A stretch of DNA of 64,000 nucleotides from NCBI GenBank assembly GCA_050018415.1, contig JBEKAB010000003.1, positions 148,408 to 212,407 on the forward strand, in the 5' to 3' direction. Both the position numbers and the translations under genes were made by a program. How positions within the stretch are numbered: position 1 is the first letter of the stretch; the number at the start of each line of letters is the position of its first letter. Below the pieces are notes generated by a model. The model saw only the letters and a list, made by a program, of their open reading frames with translations, did not search any database and was not told where the DNA came from. The stretch comes from UBA1161 sp002311745. Lineage in GTDB: Bacteria; Planctomycetota; Phycisphaerae; Tepidisphaerales; Tepidisphaeraceae. Positions 7,649-21,425 of this stretch are shown piece by piece.

Positions 7649-8686
7649 ATGAAACGAACGCTGCGATGGATTTCCTCGGCCGCCAGCGCCCTGGCCGAAC
7701 CGCCGGACGGTGCCAGCGGCGCTTCCGGCGACGCCGGGTGGTTGGACGCCTATTCGCGCACCGTGATTGATGTGGCCCGGCGGGTCAGCCCCACGGTGGT
7801 GAACGTGGAAGTTCACCCCAGCGACGCCGCCGCACGCGGCCGCCGCGCTCCGGCCGGTGGCACCGGGTCGGGGTTCATCTTCACCCCGGACGGTTTCATC
7901 CTGACCAACAGCCACGTCGTCCACGGCGCCGGGCGGATCGACGCGGCTTTGCCGGATGGCCGCAAATTTGCCGCCGAGCTGATCGGCGATGATCCGGATA
8001 CCGACCTGGCCGTCCTCCGCATCGACGCTCCGCAGCTTCCCTCGGCGAAGCTGGGCGATTCCTCCGCCCTGCAAGTCGGCCAGCTCGTGGTGGCCATCGG
8101 CAATCCGTACGGGTTTCAGTACACGGTGACCGCCGGCGTAGTCAGCGCCACGGCCCGCAGCTTTCGCTCGGCCTCGGGGCGACTGATCGACAACATCATC
8201 CAAACGGATGCCGCCCTGAATCCCGGCAACAGCGGCGGCCCCCTGGTCAGCGGCCGGGGCGAAGTCGTCGGCGTCAACACCGCCGTCATCCTCCCCGCCC
8301 AGGGATTGTGCTTTGCCATTCCCAGCAATACCGCGTCGTTCGTGGCCGGCCAGCTCATCCAGTCCGGGCGGGTGAAACGCAGCTACATCGGCCTGGGCGG
8401 CCAGGACGTGCCCCTGCTCCGGCGCCTCGTGCGCTATCATCGCCTCAAAGGCGAAAGCGGCGTCTTGGCCGTGCAGATCGAACCCGCCAGCCCCGCCTCC
8501 GCCGCCGACCTGCGCCAAGGCGACATCATCGTCGAATTCGACGACTCGGTGGTTGGGCGCATCGACGATCTACACCGCCTGCTGACGGAAGAGCGCGTGG
8601 GCAAACCCTGCCCGGTGGTCATTCTGCGCGGTACGGAGAAAATCACTCTCAACATCACGCCGCGGGAGATGCCGCGGAGGAGTTGA
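7649..8686 (+). CDS. HtrA/DegP-like trypsin-type serine protease with PDZ domain
   Basis: A 345-aa S1C protease. Complete triad: His89 (TNSHVVHGA), Asp119 (DPDTDLAVL) and Ser195 (LNPGNSGGPL). A C-terminal PDZ domain spans about 245-335 (GVLAVQIEPASPA, LRQGDIIVEFDD). Such enzymes degrade or refold misfolded envelope proteins. The N-terminus (MKRTLRWISSAASALAEP) has positive charges and an ALA-type cleavage site but only a very short hydrophobic stretch, so export is uncertain. The last 32 bases overlap the convergent end of the indolepyruvate oxidoreductase gene. Family assignment is firm. Confidence 0.9.
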   Translation: MKRTLRWISSAASALAEPPDGASGASGDAGWLDAYSRTVIDVARRVSPTVVNVEVHPSDAAARGRRAPAGGTGSGFIFTPDGFILTNSHVVHGAGRIDAALPDGRKFAAELIGDDPDTDLAVLRIDAPQLPSAKLGDSSALQVGQLVVAIGNPYGFQYTVTAGVVSATARSFRSASGRLIDNIIQTDAALNPGNSGGPLVSGRGEVVGVNTAVILPAQGLCFAIPSNTASFVAGQLIQSGRVKRSYIGLGGQDVPLLRRLVRYHRLKGESGVLAVQIEPASPASAADLRQGDIIVEFDDSVVGRIDDLHRLLTEERVGKPCPVVILRGTEKITLNITPREMPRRS

Positions 8687-11600
8687 CGCCGACCGCTGCG
8701 GCCGCGGCGCCGTTTTGCCTCGCTCGGATCGGACCGAATTCCGCTTCCACCGCCGCTTTCGCCCGCTCCATCTTCGGATACCGCACCTCGCGGTAGCCGC
8801 TGACGGACTCCGGGCATTTCAGCGCCGCCAGCGCCTTCTGGTAGCTGGCGTCGTCGGAAAGATCCACGCGATCCAATAGCGCCACGTACCAATCGCGGAA
8901 GGCCGCTTCGCGATGGTGCCAACCGGCCATCCGCCGCAGCCATTTCATGTGCCGAACCAGCCGAAGCTGCCAGTCGCTGGTGGTCATGCGGAAACGCAGG
9001 CGCACCGGGCCGAACTGCAGCTCGGGATTGGTGTGGTGGCGATAGCGCAGCCGGTCGCCGTTGACCACGTCCACGTTGTACTTGGCGATGTCGCGCTGCT
9101 TCTTTTCGAATCGCGTCAGCAGGTACGCCACGTACGGCTCGTCCTTGATGAGCGTGACCTTGGCCAAGTTCCAAATGACCGCGTGCGTGGCGGCGTAGCC
9201 GCGCTGGGCGCCGTCGCGGCGATAGAGCTTCCGCACCGTTTCCACGAACCGCCGCGCCAGGTTCAGGTCCTGGTATTGGATCAGGTCGTAAATGCGCAGG
9301 GCCAGGTCGTACTTGGCCTGCTCGCTCAGCTCGCGCATCTGCTTCATGGCCCCGCGGACCATCAGCTCGTAACGCCTGGAGAATTTCCCGCCGCGCCAAT
9401 GCGTCTTGCGCAGGATGCGCGATTTGTTGGTGACCAGGTGTTCCCACGTGTCGGGCTGCGGCCTGGCGGGCAGGACGCGCGGCTCCAGCGCCAGCTTGCG
9501 GCCGATGTTGAAGGCCTTGACGTTGCGGCGATGCTCGCGGCGGATGGTGTCCTTGATCGCCCAGGCGATCGATCGCGTCGACACCGGGATCAACCCCAAC
9601 TGATGGGCCACGCCCAGCATCATGATGTTCACAAACAGCTTGCTGCCCAATCGCCTCTCGCAGATTTCCGACAGATTCGCCGCGTAACTGTGCTGCGCCT
9701 CGCACTGCTGCAGAATCTGCTCGCGCAGAATCTCCGGGTCAAAATCATCCTTGCCCAGCAGCGTGTAGACGGTGGACTGCTTGTGCAGGTTGAGCACGGC
9801 GGCGGTGTGCTGCGGCGAGCCGACGCGGAACGGCTCGCGCGGGTCGATGGCCCGCGCCGCTTCCAGGATGTCGATCCCCAAAAGCACATCCGCCTTGCCG
9901 TAGGGGATCGAGCCGGTCGTCGCCGGCGTGGTGGCGCATCCGTTGTTGTTCACGAACGTGATCTGGGCGAAGACCCCGCCGTTGCGGATCGCCAGCCCTT
10001 TCTTTTCCTGGAAGACCACGTGATACCCTTCCTTGTGCCCGGCGCGCACCAGGATGGCGCCGACGATGCCGATGCCCATCCCTCCCACCCCGCTCATGTG
10101 GATGCGCCAGGTCTTTCCCGCCGCGGTCATGTCGTGGTGAAAATCCGGCTCGGGCAGGCGGGCCAAATCCATCCGCGGCAGCGTGTACCGCCGACGCTTG
10201 TGCCGAAGCACCGTCACCTGCTCGAAGCTGGGGCAGGGCTTGACCGATTCGGCGATCTCGTTGCTGACCAGCACGCGCTCGCAGGCGCCGTCGTTCACGC
10301 ACCAAGTCAGGTCCGTGTCGATCTTTCGCCCGTAGTCGGTCTGGATGGAGGTCAACCCCGGGCACGCCGTGACCGCCGTGCATTCCAGGCAGTTTTCGCA
10401 CACCTCCGGCGTGATGTTCATGTGCGTCTTGCGCGGCAGATACCCGTGCTTCTTGATGATCCTCCGCTCTTCCTTGAGCATCCGCCGCTGGTAGGTAATG
10501 CCGCATTCCTTGTCGGCGATGACGACCTTCACGCCGTCGCTCAGGATCGCCCGTTCCAGGATCGCCTTGTATTTTTCGCGCTGCGCCGGCGAGAGCTTCA
10601 CGACGGTCAGGGGACTGGTGCCGGCCATCCCCCGCGCGATCTCTTCGATGTCCTGGATGTACGAGCGGTTGCCCAGCAGGTCCAATTCCGTCCCCGCGTG
10701 CTCCTGGTGGCCGGTCATCGCCGTGGTCTTGTTTTCCAGGATGATGTAGGTGATGTCCTGGTTGGCCTTGATCGAATTGCTGATGGCGATCTGGCCGGAA
10801 TGGAAAAACGTTCCATCCCCCATGAAGACGATCTGCTTGTTGGTGATGAACGGATCGATGCCCGAGCCCGTGCCGCCGCCCAACCCCATGCCGCTGTAGT
10901 TGTGCATGAGCTGCTCGGTGGGCGCGAACATCAGCATCGTGTAGCACCCGGTATCCCCGTGCGCCACCAGGTCCACCGGCGGCATGCCGTGATGCTTCGC
11001 CATGTACCGCGGATCGGCCAGGTTGCGGCGGATTTCCAGAAGCACCGCCGAACTGTCCCGATGCGGACAGCCCGGACAGAACGTCGGCGTGCGCACGGCC
11101 ACCGCCTGCTGAAACACCTGGAGCTTGGGCTTGCTGGCGGCACGCAGGCGATCCAGCTCGCTGCTGAGCCGCCCGTTGCGGCTCTTGGCCGGAAGCTGCT
11201 GGGTGGCCTGAAACAGCGGGATCAGTTTTTGCGCCAGCACCGAATAATTCAGCCCGCGCGCCTCCGGAATTCCCTCCTTGCCGCCGGGGAACGTTTTGCC
11301 GTACAGCCGCGAGGATATTTCCGCCGCCTGATCCTGCGGCAGCGCGTGGAACAGGGCATCGCGAATGTTCTTCTCCAAGAAACTGCGCCGCTCCTCGATG
11401 ACGATCATCGTGTCGCACAGCGCGGAAAATTCCTTCACCAACTCCACGTCCGCCGGATAGCTCAGGCCCATCCGCAACACGGGCAGCAGCCCGGTCAATT
11501 CCAGTTCGGCCAGCACGTGCCGCAAGTACGGCCCGCCCATGCCCGTGACGATGAATCCCAGCGGCGCCGGCACGTCGCGATTTTCGTGGGGGATGATGCG

Positions 11601-12344
11601 ATTGAGTCCCAGTTCCCGCGCCGCACGCATCGTCGTCGCAAAACGCTGCGGGAAAAGCAGCTCCCTTTGCCACGTTCGCGGCGGCAACAGCACCTTGCCC
11701 AGATCGATCTGGGACGTCTGCAGCGTGATCTTCTGCTGCGTGTTGATCGAGGGAAATTGATTGGGCCGGCACTGAACCGTTCCGCCCCCGTCGGCCTGGG
11801 CGACGGTGGCGATGTATCCCACGTAAAGCCCAGCGGTCTGGCTGAGCTTGAAGCCCAGGTTGATCCAGTCCTTGAATTCCTGCGGCTCACCCGGATCCAG
11901 CACCGCCATGCGAAGATGCTCGCACAAGAACCGGCTGTCGGCCGGCACCTGCGTGCTCTCGCACCACGGGTCTTCCCCCAGGATGATGACGGCGCCTCCT
12001 TGCGGATGCGTCCCAGCCAGATTCCCCAGGGCCAGGGCATCGGCCGCCACGTGCGCCCCGATGTTCTTAAAGACGGCGATCGCACGCGTCGGGAGCATCT
12101 GGCTGCCGTTGACCGCCGCCACCGACAGCGCCTCGTTGTTCGCCTGAAACGCGCGCACGCCCTTGGCGCACAGCAGATCGCGCAGTTCGCTGATCACGTC
12201 GAAGAAGCTGGCCACCGGCGAGCCGGGATACCCCGTGATGAGATGAACGCCCCCCTCCGTTTCCAGGGCGCCTTTAACGAGCAGCTCATTGCCGGTGAAG
12301 ATTTCAGGGCCGGATTCGGCCAGGAAACGTGGATCGATGGCCAT
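8655..12344 (-). CDS. Indolepyruvate:ferredoxin oxidoreductase, fused single-chain type
   Basis: A 1229-aa enzyme of the 2-oxoacid:ferredoxin oxidoreductase superfamily. It should decarboxylate aryl-pyruvates such as indolepyruvate to acyl-CoA and reduce ferredoxin using thiamine diphosphate. Seen in order: N-terminal pyrimidine-type domain (LITGYPGSPVASFFDV, about 37), the TPP site (GDGTFFHSGQIAIS and ENKTTAMTGHQ, about 505-545), a Cys cluster near 650 (CENCLECTAVTACPG) with more Cys after it (TWCVNDGAC), then the gamma-type domain (GVGGMGIGIVGAI, about 755) and a long C-terminal extension after 950 typical of the fused proteobacterial form. Length is a little above that form (about 1150-1190). 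The 3' end overlaps the convergent HtrA gene. Exact substrate preference cannot be read. Confidence 0.9.
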   Translation of the reverse strand: MAIDPRFLAESGPEIFTGNELLVKGALETEGGVHLITGYPGSPVASFFDVISELRDLLCAKGVRAFQANNEALSVAAVNGSQMLPTRAIAVFKNIGAHVAADALALGNLAGTHPQGGAVIILGEDPWCESTQVPADSRFLCEHLRMAVLDPGEPQEFKDWINLGFKLSQTAGLYVGYIATVAQADGGGTVQCRPNQFPSINTQQKITLQTSQIDLGKVLLPPRTWQRELLFPQRFATTMRAARELGLNRIIPHENRDVPAPLGFIVTGMGGPYLRHVLAELELTGLLPVLRMGLSYPADVELVKEFSALCDTMIVIEERRSFLEKNIRDALFHALPQDQAAEISSRLYGKTFPGGKEGIPEARGLNYSVLAQKLIPLFQATQQLPAKSRNGRLSSELDRLRAASKPKLQVFQQAVAVRTPTFCPGCPHRDSSAVLLEIRRNLADPRYMAKHHGMPPVDLVAHGDTGCYTMLMFAPTEQLMHNYSGMGLGGGTGSGIDPFITNKQIVFMGDGTFFHSGQIAISNSIKANQDITYIILENKTTAMTGHQEHAGTELDLLGNRSYIQDIEEIARGMAGTSPLTVVKLSPAQREKYKAILERAILSDGVKVVIADKECGITYQRRMLKEERRIIKKHGYLPRKTHMNITPEVCENCLECTAVTACPGLTSIQTDYGRKIDTDLTWCVNDGACERVLVSNEIAESVKPCPSFEQVTVLRHKRRRYTLPRMDLARLPEPDFHHDMTAAGKTWRIHMSGVGGMGIGIVGAILVRAGHKEGYHVVFQEKKGLAIRNGGVFAQITFVNNNGCATTPATTGSIPYGKADVLLGIDILEAARAIDPREPFRVGSPQHTAAVLNLHKQSTVYTLLGKDDFDPEILREQILQQCEAQHSYAANLSEICERRLGSKLFVNIMMLGVAHQLGLIPVSTRSIAWAIKDTIRREHRRNVKAFNIGRKLALEPRVLPARPQPDTWEHLVTNKSRILRKTHWRGGKFSRRYELMVRGAMKQMRELSEQAKYDLALRIYDLIQYQDLNLARRFVETVRKLYRRDGAQRGYAATHAVIWNLAKVTLIKDEPYVAYLLTRFEKKQRDIAKYNVDVVNGDRLRYRHHTNPELQFGPVRLRFRMTTSDWQLRLVRHMKWLRRMAGWHHREAAFRDWYVALLDRVDLSDDASYQKALAALKCPESVSGYREVRYPKMERAKAAVEAEFGPIRARQNGAAAAAVGVNSSAASPAA

Positions 12345-12392
12345 GACAGTCTGTCCTTCCGCGGGTCCCGAACCGCCGGGATCGGCATGGCT

Positions 12393-12413
12393 TGTCCCGA
12401 ATAACTCGGGACA
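12393..12413. repeat. Palindrome TGTCCCGA-5-TCGGGACA upstream of the oxidoreductase
   Basis: Eight-base perfect arms separated by ATAAC lie about 50 bp upstream of the oxidoreductase start. It could be an operator or a mobile palindrome; a related TCCCGAC/GTCGGGA palindrome sits inside the broken tRNA-Asn copy near 63.57 kb. Confidence 0.5.
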
Positions 12414-12586
12414 GGAGATACCGTTCTTTCACCGCAGTGTAAGAGACTCTTGACGTTGCCGGGATTTCATGGCCGCCAACGCCGCTGTCGCCCACGTCCC
12501 TACATCGGACGTGCGACCGCAAAACAGAGCAAAATTGTATCCCGCCAGACGGATAAGTCCATGCAGTTTTGGATTCTCGCACCCGC

Positions 12587-13396
12587 TTATCCTTGAAATT
12601 TCGCGGCAAAAATACCGACAATTTGGCGGGCCACCGATTCGAGGTTCCTGGGCACGGGGACACGCGCTCCCTGCGGGGCCGGCAGGCCGTAAAGGCCCGC
12701 TCCCGGCTGTATCCAGCGGAAATCCAGAAAGCCGGGATCGCCCGGTTCGTAACGCACCCATTCCAATTGGGCAAAATAGAGTTTCCAGGAAACGAATTTT
12801 CCGGCAAGGATCAGGCCGTCGCGGCCGACGAAGATCTCGCGATTGTCGGGATGCTTGAGCCGGCGCACGGGGAGCGTGGCGGCGAGATAGCCGATGCCGG
12901 CCAGCAGTCCCATCACGCCGGCGAAAATCGCGGCGACGATCAGCCATACGCCTCGCGGGATGGGGGTGTCGCTGGTCCGGGCCACATAAACGCACACGCC
13001 GATCAGAATCAGCAGCGAAACGCCCAGGATGAGCAGGAGCCCGCGAAAACTTTTCTTGGCCAGCCTGCGTTCGGTTTGGATGTGCCGCATCCATTCTTCT
13101 TCGGTGCAGCGCCAACGGCCAAGGACCTGCGTGCCGGCGAGGATTTCATCCGCCTGCCGCGCCAGCTTGCGGTAAGACAAGAGGATGAACAGCGTGATAA
13201 CGGCCCCAAACGCCCCGGCGCCCGCGGCGACGAAGCCGATCGCCAGCAGCGCTGCTCCACCCGCAAAGCGCGAAACCATCGCGGCGATAAGCCCCAGCAC
13301 CGCGACGAGCACAAAAAACTTCAGCACGGCCGCGGTAATGCGGACCGAACGACGCACCGGATTGACCGGAGGAGCGGGGATATCAGCGGCAGTCAT
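12587..13396 (-). CDS. Multi-span membrane protein of unknown function
   Basis: A 269-aa protein with four predicted spans in two hairpins: about residues 22-42 (AVLKFFVLVAVLGLIAAMV), 48-72, 118-138 (FRGLLLILGVSLLILIGVCV) and 150-175. A loop of about 45 residues lies between the pairs and a soluble C-terminal domain of about 90 residues (IFVGRDGLILAGKFVSWKLY, later VARQIVGIFAAKF) ends it. The tail resembles the bacterial PH-like/YcxB type, in which a membrane hairpin is followed by a small beta domain; this is a structural guess only. It sits upstream of the oxidoreductase on the same strand with a gap of about 240 bp. Function unknown. Confidence 0.7.
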   Translation of the reverse strand: MTAADIPAPPVNPVRRSVRITAAVLKFFVLVAVLGLIAAMVSRFAGGAALLAIGFVAAGAGAFGAVITLFILLSYRKLARQADEILAGTQVLGRWRCTEEEWMRHIQTERRLAKKSFRGLLLILGVSLLILIGVCVYVARTSDTPIPRGVWLIVAAIFAGVMGLLAGIGYLAATLPVRRLKHPDNREIFVGRDGLILAGKFVSWKLYFAQLEWVRYEPGDPGFLDFRWIQPGAGLYGLPAPQGARVPVPRNLESVARQIVGIFAAKFQG

Positions 13397-13440
13397 CTGT
13401 GCTCCGCAAAGCGCTCACAGGCGGCCAATTATAACCGGGT

Positions 13441-14940
13441 TTAAAACAGCTTGATCGCCGGGCCCAGATCGCTGCTGCCCATGAGAAATTCATCGACGGC
13501 CCGGGCGGCTTGGCGGCCTTCGCTGATCGCCCACACGACCAGACTCTGTCCCCGCCGCGCATCGCCGGCGGCGAAAACGCCGGGAATGCTCGTGGCGTAG
13601 TTGCCGTCGCACTGCACGTTGCCGCGTGCGTCCAACTTCAGCCCCAATTGCTGGATCGGCCCATCGTGCTCGGGATGCACGAAGCCCAGCGCCAGCAGGC
13701 ACAGATCGCAGGGCAGCTCGAATTCGCTGCCGGGAATTTCCTTCATGGCCGGCCGGCCGCTGGCGTCCTTGGCCCATTCCAGCCGCACGCCGTGCAGCTT
13801 TTTCACGCGCCCGTTTTCCCCGCTGAAGGATTTGGTGTTGATGGAAAAATCGCGGATTTCCCCGCCGGCAACGGCGTTGGCCTCTTCGTGGGCGGCGCTG
13901 GTGCGGAAGATCATCGGCCAATACGGCCAGGGTTGCACCTTGCCCTCGATGACGAACTGCGGCGTGCGCGCATCGACTGGCCGCGGCAATAGCTCAAACT
14001 GCTTGACGCTCTTGCATCCCTGGCGCAGGGCGGTGCCCAGGCAGTCGGCGCCGGTGTCCCCGCCGCCCAGGATAATGACGTCCTTGCCGCGGGCGTCGAT
14101 CATCTGCTCGTCAAAAATCTGATCGCCCAGGTTCTTGCGGTTTTGCAGGGGCAGATAGGTCATGGCCAGATGGATGCCGGCCAATTCGCGGCCGGGGACG
14201 TTCAAGTCGCGGCTCTGCGTGCTGCCGCCGCACAAAATGATCGCGTCGAAATCTCGCCGCAGGTCATCCACCTTGACGTCGAAGCCGACGTTGGCGCTGA
14301 CGACGAATTTGATCTCCTCGGCCTCCATGATTTTCAGCCGCCGCTCCACGAAGCGTTTTTCCAGCTTGAAGTTGGGGATGCCGTACATGAGCAATCCGCC
14401 GGCGCGGTCGGCCCGCTCGAAAATAGTGACCCAATGCCCAGCCTTGTTGAGTTGGGCGGCGGCGGCCAATCCCGCCGGGCCGGAGCCGACGACCGCCACC
14501 TTCTTGCCCGTGCGCGTCGGCGGAAGCTCCGGGCCGGTCCACCCCTGCTCGAACGCGTGCTCGATGATCGACAGCTCGATGTTCTTGATGGTCACCGGCT
14601 TTTCGTTGATTCCCAGCACGCACGCCTCTTCGCACGGCGCCGGGCAGACGCGGCCGGTGAATTCCGGAAAGTTGTTGGTCTTGTACAGCATCTCCAGGGC
14701 GTCGCGCCAGCGGTTCTTGTAGACCAGGTCGTTCCACTCGGGGATGATGTTCCCCAGCGGGCAGCCGTGGCTGGAGTTGCAGAACGGCACCCCGCAGTCC
14801 ATGCAGCGCGCCCCCTGCTTGCGCAGCTTTTCCTCCGGGAAATCGAGATAGACCTCGTTCCAGTCCAGGAGGCGGAGTTTGATCTCCCGCCGCTTGGGCA
14901 TCTCGCGTGCAATCTCTTTGAATCCCGTCGGCTTGCCCAT
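13441..14940 (-). CDS. gltD: Glutamate synthase (NADPH) small subunit
   Basis: A 499-aa flavoprotein that passes electrons from NADPH to the large subunit GltB for glutamate synthesis from glutamine and 2-oxoglutarate. It carries the N-terminal Cys-rich Fe-S segment (CMDCGVPFC, later CPAPCEEACVLG), the FAD motif VAVVGSGPAGLAAAAQL, and the NADP site VIILGGGDTGADCLG. The start MGKPTGFKEI at 14940 was chosen because the 31 residues possible upstream are encoded by a palindromic word array and match nothing in the family. It lies 111 bp after gltB on the same strand, so the two subunits are co-transcribed across the palindrome. No Shine-Dalgarno is visible. Confidence 0.95.
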   Translation of the reverse strand: MGKPTGFKEIAREMPKRREIKLRLLDWNEVYLDFPEEKLRKQGARCMDCGVPFCNSSHGCPLGNIIPEWNDLVYKNRWRDALEMLYKTNNFPEFTGRVCPAPCEEACVLGINEKPVTIKNIELSIIEHAFEQGWTGPELPPTRTGKKVAVVGSGPAGLAAAAQLNKAGHWVTIFERADRAGGLLMYGIPNFKLEKRFVERRLKIMEAEEIKFVVSANVGFDVKVDDLRRDFDAIILCGGSTQSRDLNVPGRELAGIHLAMTYLPLQNRKNLGDQIFDEQMIDARGKDVIILGGGDTGADCLGTALRQGCKSVKQFELLPRPVDARTPQFVIEGKVQPWPYWPMIFRTSAAHEEANAVAGGEIRDFSINTKSFSGENGRVKKLHGVRLEWAKDASGRPAMKEIPGSEFELPCDLCLLALGFVHPEHDGPIQQLGLKLDARGNVQCDGNYATSIPGVFAAGDARRGQSLVVWAISEGRQAARAVDEFLMGSSDLGPAIKLF

Positions 14941-14955
14941 TGCTGTAAATTCGAA

Positions 14956-15048
14956 ATTCGAATGACGAATGACGAATGAAAAGAGGCGCATGACCGCCAT
15001 TCGGTCATTGGTCCTTGATTCGTTATTCGTCATTCGTCATTCGTCATT
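14956..15048. repeat. Inverted array of ATGACGA / TCGTCAT words between gltB and gltD
   Basis: Three to four copies of GAATGAC at 14956-14979 face three to four copies of ATTCGTC at 15021-15048. The arms can form a long stem in the gltB-gltD mRNA, which could alter subunit stoichiometry or mRNA stability. It also creates an artificial in-frame N-terminal extension of gltD. Confidence 0.8.
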
Positions 15049-15051
15049 TCC

Positions 15052-19599
<4,548 letters not shown>

Positions 19600-19667
19600 C
19601 GCGGGCGGTCGTGCATGCATTGCAACGCTTTTAGATAGAATGCCTTGCAGAACAACGAAATCGCCAA

Positions 19668-19696
19668 TTTATAACGATTTGCAGCGGTGTTAACAA
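19668..19696 (-). promoter_or_regulatory. Sigma70-type promoter for gltB
   Basis: Read on the minus strand: TTGTTA, 17-bp spacer, TATAAA, about 70 bases upstream of the gltB start. The -35 sits in a TTGTTAACA palindrome. No NtrC or other nitrogen-control site was recognized. Confidence 0.5.
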
Positions 19697-19782
19697 ATTT
19701 CCACACCGCGGATAAATCACGCAAACCTGGCTTGGAGCGCGGAGATTCAGAGCGGTTGGCTACCGTAACAGTATGCCTTTTT

Positions 19783-21387
19783 ATGCAAGACAGTCAATCA
19801 AAACTCGCCGCACCCGACCGCATCGAAGCCCACGGCCGCCATCTCTCCGTATGGCAGCTCCTGACTTGGCTCGCCGTGGCCGCGGGAACCGCCTTGCGCT
19901 TTTGTCGGCTCGATCACCAGAGCCTCTGGATGGACGAGGGATATACGGCCTGGATGGTATCCCACCCCTTGGGCCAGATTGTCCGCCTGACGCGCGCCGA
20001 TACCGCGCCGCCCCTGTTCTATTTGCTCTTGCGGTGGTGGAGCGATCTCTTTGGCCACGAGCCCGAAGCCGCCCTGCGGTCCATGACGGCCCTGTGCAGC
20101 GCGCTGACATTGATCCTGGCCGTCGGTCTGGCCCGCAAATTCTTGTTCAAGCCCGCCGCCGTTGCCGCCGCCCTCTGGGCCTTGGCACTGGGATTCCATC
20201 AAGTCTTCTACGCCCAGGAGGCGCGATTTTATCCCCTGATGGCCCTGCTGCTCGTGGCCGCGATGCTCTGCCTGCTGCGGCATTTGGCCGCGCAACATCG
20301 CGCTTGGCTGATTCCCTTGACCCTGCTCCTGGCGGCCTCGCTCTACACGCACAACGTCATGATGCCGTACGTGGCGAGCTTGGCCCTGGTCTGGCTGATA
20401 CTTCCTTCACATCACAGGCCGCGGCGGCGCATCACGGACATCGCCCTCACCGCCGCCATCGTCGCGATCCTCTACGCCCCGTGGGGGATTTTTTGCCTGC
20501 CGAATCAGCTTCGCATCGTTCATGGCGAATTCTGGGTGAGCCGGCCGGGCGCCACTGACATCACCAACCTGATCGCCTGGTTGGCCGATGTGCCGGAGAC
20601 TTGGTCCTGGCGGGCCATGGGCGCGCGCCTGCACGCCCCCGAATTTGCCGGCCACATCCTGCTGGCCATCGGGCTGGCGCTTGTCGCCGCGTCGCTGCTT
20701 TTGTCTCTGCTGCGACAGCGCGGGCCGCGGCTCCGTCAGGCGATCGCCATGATCCTGCTGGCGTTTTTCCCGCCGCTGTTGGTGGCAGCGTACAGCCGCC
20801 TCGCCACGCCCATCCTGATGACAAAGACGTTCTTGCCTTCCGCCGCCCTGATGCCGATCGTGCTTCTGCTGCCGATGAACCTGGCCCTGTCGCCCTGGGC
20901 CCGTCGGGCCGTCGGCGCCGGCGCCATTCTGATGCTGCTCTTGGCCGCCGGCGATCTATTGGCCTACGAAACGGTGCACCAGAACGAGGACTGGCGCGGC
21001 GTCGCCCGCTGGGTTGCCCAGCTCCCGCCGCGCCATCGGCTTCTCGTTTTCGTCTCCGAGGACGGTCAGCTTCCCTTTGATTACTACTATTTCTATCGCC
21101 CCGACGAATCGGCCACCGGCGTTCCCGCCGCCTTTCTGGACCGCGACCCCCCGCGCGCCATGCTGCGCGTGCAAAAGGCGCAGGACTTAGCCCGACTGGA
21201 ATCGCGCCTGGCCCAGCAGCCGTACCCGCAGGTCATTCTGATCCTGTCTCATCTTTTTTGGGCCGACCCGGACGAGCTGACGCTGAAAAAATTGCAATCC
21301 CTGTTTCCCAACGCTCAGCGCCAAACCCTTGGCGAGCTGACGATCGTTCGCTTCAGCCGGGACAACGGCGGCGAAGTCGGCCCGTAA
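19783..21387 (+). CDS. GT-C membrane glycosyltransferase (ArnT/GT39/PMT-like)
   Basis: A 534-aa polytopic membrane protein. Near the N-terminus, LDHQSLWMDEGYTAWM holds the acidic DE motif typical of lipid-linked sugar transferases of the ArnT/PMT class. About ten hydrophobic segments follow, then a C-terminal soluble domain of about 130 residues (HQNEDWRGVARWVAQLP onward). This class moves sugars from polyprenyl carriers to proteins or lipids on the outer face of the membrane. The ATG at 19783 was chosen over one 96 bases upstream because the extra 32 residues are polar and unlike the family. Donor and acceptor are unknown. It is divergent from gltB. Confidence 0.82.
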   Translation: MQDSQSKLAAPDRIEAHGRHLSVWQLLTWLAVAAGTALRFCRLDHQSLWMDEGYTAWMVSHPLGQIVRLTRADTAPPLFYLLLRWWSDLFGHEPEAALRSMTALCSALTLILAVGLARKFLFKPAAVAAALWALALGFHQVFYAQEARFYPLMALLLVAAMLCLLRHLAAQHRAWLIPLTLLLAASLYTHNVMMPYVASLALVWLILPSHHRPRRRITDIALTAAIVAILYAPWGIFCLPNQLRIVHGEFWVSRPGATDITNLIAWLADVPETWSWRAMGARLHAPEFAGHILLAIGLALVAASLLLSLLRQRGPRLRQAIAMILLAFFPPLLVAAYSRLATPILMTKTFLPSAALMPIVLLLPMNLALSPWARRAVGAGAILMLLLAAGDLLAYETVHQNEDWRGVARWVAQLPPRHRLLVFVSEDGQLPFDYYYFYRPDESATGVPAAFLDRDPPRAMLRVQKAQDLARLESRLAQQPYPQVILILSHLFWADPDELTLKKLQSLFPNAQRQTLGELTIVRFSRDNGGEVGP

Positions 21388-21425
21388 TGGGCGTGGGTCC
21401 GCCAATGTTCTCGGGCGGCCGCATT

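Noticed and set aside
8913..12404. A long open frame of over 1100 codons on the plus strand opposite the indolepyruvate oxidoreductase
   Set aside because: It is antisense to a well-supported enzyme, its product is Arg/His/Gln-rich without any domain, and it arises from the codon bias of the high-GC gene.
12304..12807. Minus-strand frame of 167 codons between the membrane protein and the oxidoreductase
   Set aside because: It overlaps both flanking genes in another frame and has no domain; the intervening 240 bases contain a palindrome instead.
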